Shown one piece after another: positions 58,201 to 64,000 of a stretch of 64,000 nucleotides of DNA (positions within the stretch are counted from its first letter, which is position 1; each line of letters opens with the position of its first letter). The DNA comes from Haliclona indistincta. Lineage: Eukaryota > Porifera > Demospongiae > Haplosclerida > Chalinidae. The DNA is taken from positions 10,315,439 to 10,379,438 of the forward strand of contig OZ024789.1 in the NCBI GenBank assembly GCA_964017065.1, written 5' to 3'. The notes beneath the pieces were generated by a model. The model saw only the letters and a list, made by a program, of their open reading frames with translations. It searched no databases and was not told the DNA's origin. The position numbers and the translations under genes were made by a program.

Positions 58201-61200
58201 AGATGGCTGTTGTGCTTCAAAGAGGCAGTGAAGTAAAGGTAAGATATCAACAAAGCTTGATTTTCCGTCTTGAAAATAAGAAAGGAAAGATTGTATCTCG
58301 GGATTGGCTAGTTTAGTGAAGCCACAATAGTGAAGAAGCACACCTTGAAAACGAGAGCTATTAAACATATACTTGAATACTATGACCTGTTCACTAGAAT
58401 CCATGTGTGATATATGATAAGCAGCAAGGAGCTCTTGAACTGAAGGATGAAGAAAGTTGTATGAGAGAGATTTGCTGAGAAGTGTGAGTCCCTCAACAAC
58501 CTGAAGGAGCCCCAAAGATGGTAGATTAGCTGGAAGGAGGAATAGTTTTAGATCTTTTTCGTAAAACACTACTTTGTCCTGCATTACTCCCTCATACGCA
58601 AGTAAACTAAGATTACTCAATATAGATTTGAGATCATCAGGAAGATCATCCAAAGAACAAGATTCAAAACTTTCAGAGTCATGTGTTTCTAGTTCTCTTG
58701 CTATGCTGCAGAGTACAAGATTACAGAATAGCTCATGGAGGGTGGTAGGTAGGGCTCCCTTCATTGTCAGGAATATGTGCACCAGTATTGCTACATGTAG
58801 AGGTACATAGCAGTAACCTTTTATAACTGGGTGCTCTTCAAGATGCTGGAGAAGCTTCTGAATGCGAGTGCTGTTGCCATCCAAAGCTTTCTCAATGTAC
58901 ACACGAATCTGGTATTGAGTGAATCCCAGTATCTCCACTCGTCGATCAGCAATGTGGAGCAGGTTTCCTGAGGACACTGGTCGAGAAGTGATAAGAACAG
59001 TACTTTGATGAAGAGAGAGCTTCCATGGTTGTCGAATTATTGTTGATAAAAGTGAATTAGTCTGTAATTGAGATGGAAATTCATCCCACCCATCAAAGAT
59101 AAACAGCACACGATTTCCTTCACAAGATTGCATCTGAGAAGCAACAATTTGAGACATTTCTAAATTACCAGCTGGTAGTATATCAGCCAAGGTTCTAGCA
59201 TTCTGAATGATTTGATCTCGAAAACAAACAAGAACCACTACATCAAACCTGGCAATGAAGAAAGCATGTTGTGCCCATTGGTTACAATAATGGAGAGCAA
59301 GTGTGCTCTTTCCTCCTCCTGGGGCTCCTTCAATGAGAAGAATTCTTGGATGAGGAAGAGGTGGTGGTAGTACAACTAGTGGTACTTGCAATTGGAATAG
59401 GTTTTCAAGATTAATTGGCTTTTTGTAACTCATGATAGTCTCTATTCTTCCTTGCTGTGCCAGTCTGACCATTTCCTCCACTCTGCTGTCTCCATGTCGT
59501 AGTCCCTCACTACAAATCATTGCTAGCTGGACAAATTCACACCGTGGGAGGTTGCTCCAATGTTGGAAGGTGTGGCTCTGAGACATAGATGTGTATAATC
59601 CTCTGAGATAAGATGCATAAGAGTTGAAAGAAATACGATCTTGAATTGCTCCTTCGGTTCTTTGAGAATTTTGTGCTGTAGTTGCTTGAAAGACAGTCAA
59701 CACTGGAAGTTGTACAGAAGAGTGATCTTGTGTAATAGTCACTGGTTCTGTTGCTTGTGGGGTGGTAGGAAAATCTGTATCGTAAAGTAATAAGCATTCA
59801 ATCTTGCACATAATAATTATTGGGGCGAGCCTGAGCGAGCCCCACATTGATTGGCACAATGGCCCACGTGGCGGGGAATGAATCTATCTGTCATGAGTGT
59901 AGCGTTTGTCCTTTCTCAATGTTCCCGAGAACTAGGAAACGCCCTTTTTAGCACGTGCGCACATTATAATTGGCGCCTGGTTTCAAACAAGATACCTGGC
60001 AATGATGCAGATGACTCAGGGACAACAACAACAGAGATCAGAGACACCTGAAAAGCAACAACTTTTACACGACAAGGCCGCTACCAGAAAGCGACGACAA
60101 GAGGCAGAGTCACCCGATCAACGTGAAAGACGCGGACTGGAACGACAAAGGGAATACCAAGGGGCCTACCGGAGATGCCGGCGGAAAGCAGTAGCTGCAA
60201 CAGAGCAATTGCATATGTCTAATGAGCTTGTGTGTGATAGCAGTAGAGCGATAAGGCTAAAAAAGAAGCGAGTGCGTGCGCGTGAAGTTCAGTAAGTCTG
60301 TATAGTATATAGAGAGCGACGCCGAGCACAGGGAGGGTAGACTAAAGAGAACGAAACAACACGAGCGAGATGTAGGTCTCTAGAGAGTGAGGGGCAAAGG
60401 AACAGTAGACTGGAGAGAATGAGAGAACATCAGCGGGAAGTTAGGTCTGTAGAGAGCAGACTACACATGGGCATGGCAAGAGCCACTGATAATTTAGACC
60501 ATGAGCCATTCTACACACAGTCAGCTCTAAACGTTAGCAGAAACCAAGTCTAAACCATTAGAGAGGTTTAGATTCACGTCGACGGTGAACGTGAACGCTA
60601 AATTGTGACGTCACGCTTTCTCATTGAGGGCAATACAAAATTGAATACAGATACTGTGCTGACGTCATAAATTTTAATCCAGTCGGCGTTCAAATCGCCA
60701 CAGACGGCGGTTGCTCTCGTCTACAGCCACTTTTTGGCGTCAGCAAACGCAGTTATGCGACCAGTCTAGACCAAAGTAGAGCTTACTTACGTATACCTTG
60801 GACAATCGATAATCGATGTTTGACAATGCGATTGCTATATCACTATCCAATACGCTTGGCTTACTCTGGAGACCTAGAAGCCTAAGAGCTGGAACTAGCC
60901 CGTAGCTAACACAACAACTTGAAAGCACCTACATGGCCACGTGTTTTCACTTTAGAGCTTCTGTGTTACAGTAGCAATACATGAAGGCTACAATGATGAC
61001 TTCACAAGTGGTAGATCGCCAAAACTGGCTAGCTTAGCAGTGCAAGCAGTGCTATGACTGCATTCAGCCCGCACGTTGAGCTTCGGTACACGCCCATTAT
61101 ACTTCCGCTTTTGTCAGAACACTCTCGTGTTTGTCCGTAATATTATGGTGACGTCACAGGCGTTTACCGTTAGCCGTCGATGTGAATCTAAACCTCTCTA

Positions 61201-62943
61201 ATGCCAGAACGAAATTTTGACCTCATGTGACTGAATTATTTGAATTAGCATCATCATAGTCACTCTCATCATGTTCACATTCTTCCAGACAAAAAAAATT
61301 AATGTTAATTAATTTTATTAACTATTATAAACTATAATTAGGTATGTGCCTATTATTCACTAGGCTGCATCAATCATATGCTAGATCAACTTTTCTTCTC
61401 TCCTCCTTCCATCACCATATCAAAACTATATTGAACTGCACTGATCCTATTCACCATCAACACAGTGGCGTATCCAGGGAGGGTGCTCAGGGTGCTCCAG
61501 CATCCCCCTTAAACTAGACCTATTATTCATACAGTGCGTTTACACTTGTGGAACCGTTCTGGTCCGGTCTTTGGGATCGATCTGGGAACAGTTCTGTACA
61601 CCGTTTATACTATCCAGAGCCAACTAGCATGCCTCTAGCAACACGTGATCTGACCACACCCCTTGTACTGGGTGTGGCTGTTACGTCTACAATTATGGAG
61701 CCGGAGCTGGCGATACGTACCGCATACTATGACTCTTGTTGATAATTCAGCCTCTCATACTGCATCAAGACGGCTGTCATGATGCCTGCGGGAAAGGCGA
61801 AAACGCCAATTTTAGTACGCTAAAACGCATACCTGGGGGATCGCTTCCGTTTACACTATAAAAATAACCGTTCTGGAACGGTCTGGACCTACACTTGTAT
61901 GTCGAACCGATCCTAGCGAAACGGATCGGTTTGGAACGGTTCTGCATCCGTTTATATTGGGCTTGGAACGGTTCTAGAACCGTTCTAAGCTCAAGTGTAA
62001 ACGGGCTAATAAAGTAGCAGGCTACTGGCTAACATAACCTCAGGCTCTAAGCTCTATAGCTTCATCGAAGAGTCCGAGTGCCGTACAGTTCTAAATAACG
62101 CACACTGTACCAATTACACTAACCAAATAATTTACACAATAAAAATTATTATTAACGCAAAATAAGCGAAAAATTAATTGATCATGAATAATTAATTAGC
62201 AAAATTTTCGGGGTGCGCTTTGCATCCCCTTCTGCCAAATCCTAACATACGCCACAGCAACAAATCCATTCGCGCTTTTAAATAATACTTATAATCAACA
62301 TTATTGCACAAAAGCTGTGGTGAAACCATGAAACTGGTGTTCACATAATAGACACAGACTTATCTACTAAAATCTGGACTCACCACATAATCTGGTGCAA
62401 ATAATAATTATAAGTTATACACAACTAGACACTAAATTACATCAATGCTCAGGCTCGCCCCTGCCATTCCATGAATGTACTAGTTATATCAAAATCATAC
62501 CTTGTCCAACAATTGTGCATGTGTTTGCAATGAGCTCAGCAAGCGCACCCAGTTCAGACTGTCTGATACACTCTATCAAGTGTTGATATGTACGAGTAGG
62601 TGCATCACTTGCCAGCCATTGTTTAAGTATCTCTTTCGTAACAGTTTCAGCACCTTCGCTGATATGGTGCTTCTTAATGAGATCAACCTCTTCTCCAGTC
62701 TCATCTTGTAGGAGATACATACCGAATGTTGTGTAGTCATGAGCAGCAATCTTTTGAACTATCTTCAGTGGTTTAGCATCAGCTCCTTTCATTGTCTTGA
62801 GCCTAAATAGTGTGGGAACTAGGGCACCTATAAAATTCAGTGATCATGCATGCAGACAAGTTGAAGTCTAGCTTTTACTCACTTTGCTTGATAGCGTTAG
62901 CAGCTGATTCGGTAGCCGCTACTTTATTGCTACTAGTACTCAT
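55229..62943 (-). CDS. Death-NACHT-GTPase/COR-like-death protein (NLR-like)
   Basis: Exons from the high end: 62943-62883, 62827-62501, 59774-55878, 55638-55579 and 55518-55229. All four introns are GT-AG and phase 1, giving 1544 residues from MSTSSNK. Residues about 25-125 form a death-fold domain (TFGMYLLQDETG ... RTYQHLIECIRQ). NACHT has Walker A GAPGGGKST (279-287) and Walker B VLFIFDGWDE (352-361), with a winged-helix signature FLHPSVQELLAAYHI (about 571-585). A second nucleotide-binding module follows: P-loop GYPGIGKT (747-754), an acidic Ser-rich insert, DCGGQ (918-922) and TFKD (1016-1019), as in Ras-like or Roc GTPases. Then comes a COR-like region (about 1060-1340) and a C-terminal death domain (WHSLGIQLGILP ... 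SWSILKTALKNI). There is no LRR. Expected role: a nucleotide-switched, cytoplasmic immune or cell-death scaffold; this is inferred. The first large intron (2.7 kb) is full of transposons. Confidence 0.88.
60002..60540 (+). pseudogene. Arg-rich repeat protein remnant inside the NACHT-gene intron
   Basis: The frame 60002-60295 gives RRQEAESPDQRERRGLERQR and YRRCRRKA. After stops, blocks such as RLERMREHQREVRSVES (about 60400-60460) continue the theme. Arg/Glu repeats of this sort sit at the N-terminus of Helitron-type helicase proteins in many animal genomes, but no helicase part is present, so the link is tentative. Confidence 0.35.
60556..61203. mobile_element. 648-bp inverted-repeat DNA element
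   Basis: CATTAGAGAGGTTTAGATTC and following bases at the left are repeated in reverse complement at the right end. The TIRs are about 56 bp and include CGACGG and GTGACGTCAC. No coding frame is convincing. Confidence 0.85.
61463..62257. mobile_element. CAACA-flanked element with a nested MITE
   Basis: The outer element starts CAGTGGCGTAT, ends ATACGCCACAG and has CAACA on both sides (61458-61462, 62258-62262). Inside, about 61537-62003, a second element has ends GCGTTTACACTTG and CAAGTGTAAACG plus internal GGAACGGTTCT/AGAACCGTTC palindromes. Nothing is coded. Confidence 0.72.
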
Positions 62944-63560
62944 GATAGAGAACTTTTCAAGGGCTTACAGCAAGATCGGTAGTCAGTGATGATCGATGAG
63001 AATCAAACTGGGCGTGGCTATTATACTGAATAGCGTACGCGGGTTAAAATCAAAATGGAGGACACGGAAGACGAGACCATAAACCGATAACCCTCGGGAG
63101 AAGACAATAGCCTCGTCCTCTCAACTTCTCAAGCTCCGGATCGGATCATGTGAAAAGAACGAACCAACTGTAGGACTTGCATGAGAAGCCGCACAAGTGA
63201 CAAGGATGTCACGCGCTCGCGTCAAGTGCATTTTGGCCACGCCCACCTGGCTAAATGTGCACCCGATTCGCATAAAATCACACGGTGCTTATACGACTGA
63301 AATCATGTGGGATCATTCGCTAGCGATCGAGCTGATTCAGTGTTCGTGTCTAATACTAATGATTCCAGACGAAAATTTAAAAACCTGATGTAAGCTTTTT
63401 CCAGATCTCCTTTAAACAGCCCTGTCTTCTGCGATCAGAAAGGTGCTTGAATTGCAGGAATTGGCCTAGGGAGAGCGAAGTTACAACCTTGCAACTAAGT
63501 TGAATTGGCTAAAAATTTTCCGACTCGTTTTAATAGAAAAAACGGTATCAGTATGCTTTA
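62944..63560. other. Upstream region of the NACHT gene
   Basis: The start of the minus-strand gene is at 62943, so its promoter should lie here. No TATA box stands out. A CAAAATGGAGG motif lies at about 63050. No further gene is seen up to the element at 63567. Confidence 0.4.
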
Positions 63561-63566
63561 CTATTA

Positions 63567-63815
63567 GGGAGGCACGGTAGTGACTCCCTATGTAGGGATG
63601 AACGAGAAAACAAGATGGCGGCTACATACAATGCATTAGCGTTCAAACGCTGATATTTCGCCTGGTGTTGAATTTTATACGTCTTTAGACACTTAGATCT
63701 GCTCTCTGGCGTTGCCCCATCTTACAGTAGCAAGGAGATTGCTTGAAATTGTTACTAAAGTGACGAACCTGGAAACGGTGAAAATCGAGTTTCGTCATCT
63801 TCGTTTTCTTCTTTC

Positions 63816-63896
<81 letters not shown>

Positions 63897-64000
63897 CTCG
63901 CCTAGTGCCTTTACGCGAGCAGTGCCGAGACCAAAACATCCACGAGCAGTCCTGAAATTCTCCTGGCATGTGCCTTTTGAGCTTTGTTTTTAGCGTAACG
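63567..64000 (+). mobile_element. Palindrome-headed dispersed element, copy 3 (cut by window end)
   Basis: It has the same order as at 19644: hairpin GGGAGGCAC...GTGACTCCC, CAAGATGGCGGC, CTTT microsatellite (63800-63892, much longer than at 19883), CACTCGCCTAG and GTTTTTAGC. Identity is high over the whole length by eye. Confidence 0.85.

Noticed and set aside
57641..58810. Plus-strand frames inside the NACHT exon
   Set aside because: Shadows of the long minus-strand coding exon 59774-55878.
55878..59859. Taking the NACHT exon as a single-exon gene starting at 59859
   Set aside because: The first 28 residues lie upstream of a good acceptor (ACGATACAG at 59775), and the phase joins exactly to the death-domain exon at 62501.
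1..64000. CRISPR array, operons or prokaryotic features
   Set aside because: Repeats are satellites, minisatellites or inverted repeats without regular spacers, and the genes contain introns.

Overview
This window is eukaryotic and most probably from a demosponge of the Amphimedon type. The organism is an inference: it rests on the AT-rich base composition, many small GT-AG introns (32 bp up to a few hundred bp), the death-domain/NACHT gene content and very dense small DNA transposons. No bacterial operon logic, CRISPR array or rRNA gene was seen.

The core is a tandem family on the + strand. There are four copies of one multi-exon gene: A 13103-18921, B 21629-29264, C 34164-39148 and D 44487-50692. 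A fifth copy survives as a remnant at 41470-41990. Each copy encodes about 1050-1100 residues in the order Gln-rich N-terminus, six-bladed kelch propeller, coiled coil, ZU5, UPA-like region, Pro/Ala/Gln linker and C-terminal death domain. I reconstructed the exons by hand. Phases stay consistent from end to end in A (1084 aa), B (1096 aa from a replacement start) and C (1048 aa). D carries three separate 4-bp insertions in coding exons and looks like a pseudogene unless these are assembly errors. The copies differ mostly in the loops directly after the kelch Gly-Gly motifs, in coiled-coil repeat number, in the polyQ tract and in the linker repeats. The ZU5 and death domains are nearly constant, except in D.

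The right part holds one large minus-strand gene (62943-55229, five exons, 1544 aa). It encodes death domain, NACHT NTPase, a second P-loop/DCGGQ GTPase-like module, a COR-like region and a second death domain. Together with the kelch-ZU5-death genes it makes a death-domain signalling neighbourhood, plausibly for recognition plus cell-death or innate-immune signalling. A small unrecognised minus-strand gene lies between them (53343-52676). A TATA-driven first exon for a secreted peptide lies between copies B and C (30125).

The left 12 kb has a decayed PD-(D/E)XK-like gene, a roughly 400-bp satellite with a 1422-bp higher-order period, a decayed Cys-rich gene and a near-perfect 290-bp foldback element. 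Between and inside the gene copies are many mobile elements. Several are dated against the duplications by paralogous empty sites: two TTAA-flanked elements in copy A, a TA-flanked pogo/Tigger-like MITE behind copy C, a tRNA-derived SINE in copy B, a TA-flanked MITE nested in a foldback element, two THAP-domain elements, and a 5'-truncated non-LTR retrotransposon. Fragments resembling NOL9/Grc3 sit upstream of copy B and of the fifth-copy remnant, which suggests that they were part of the ancestral duplication unit.
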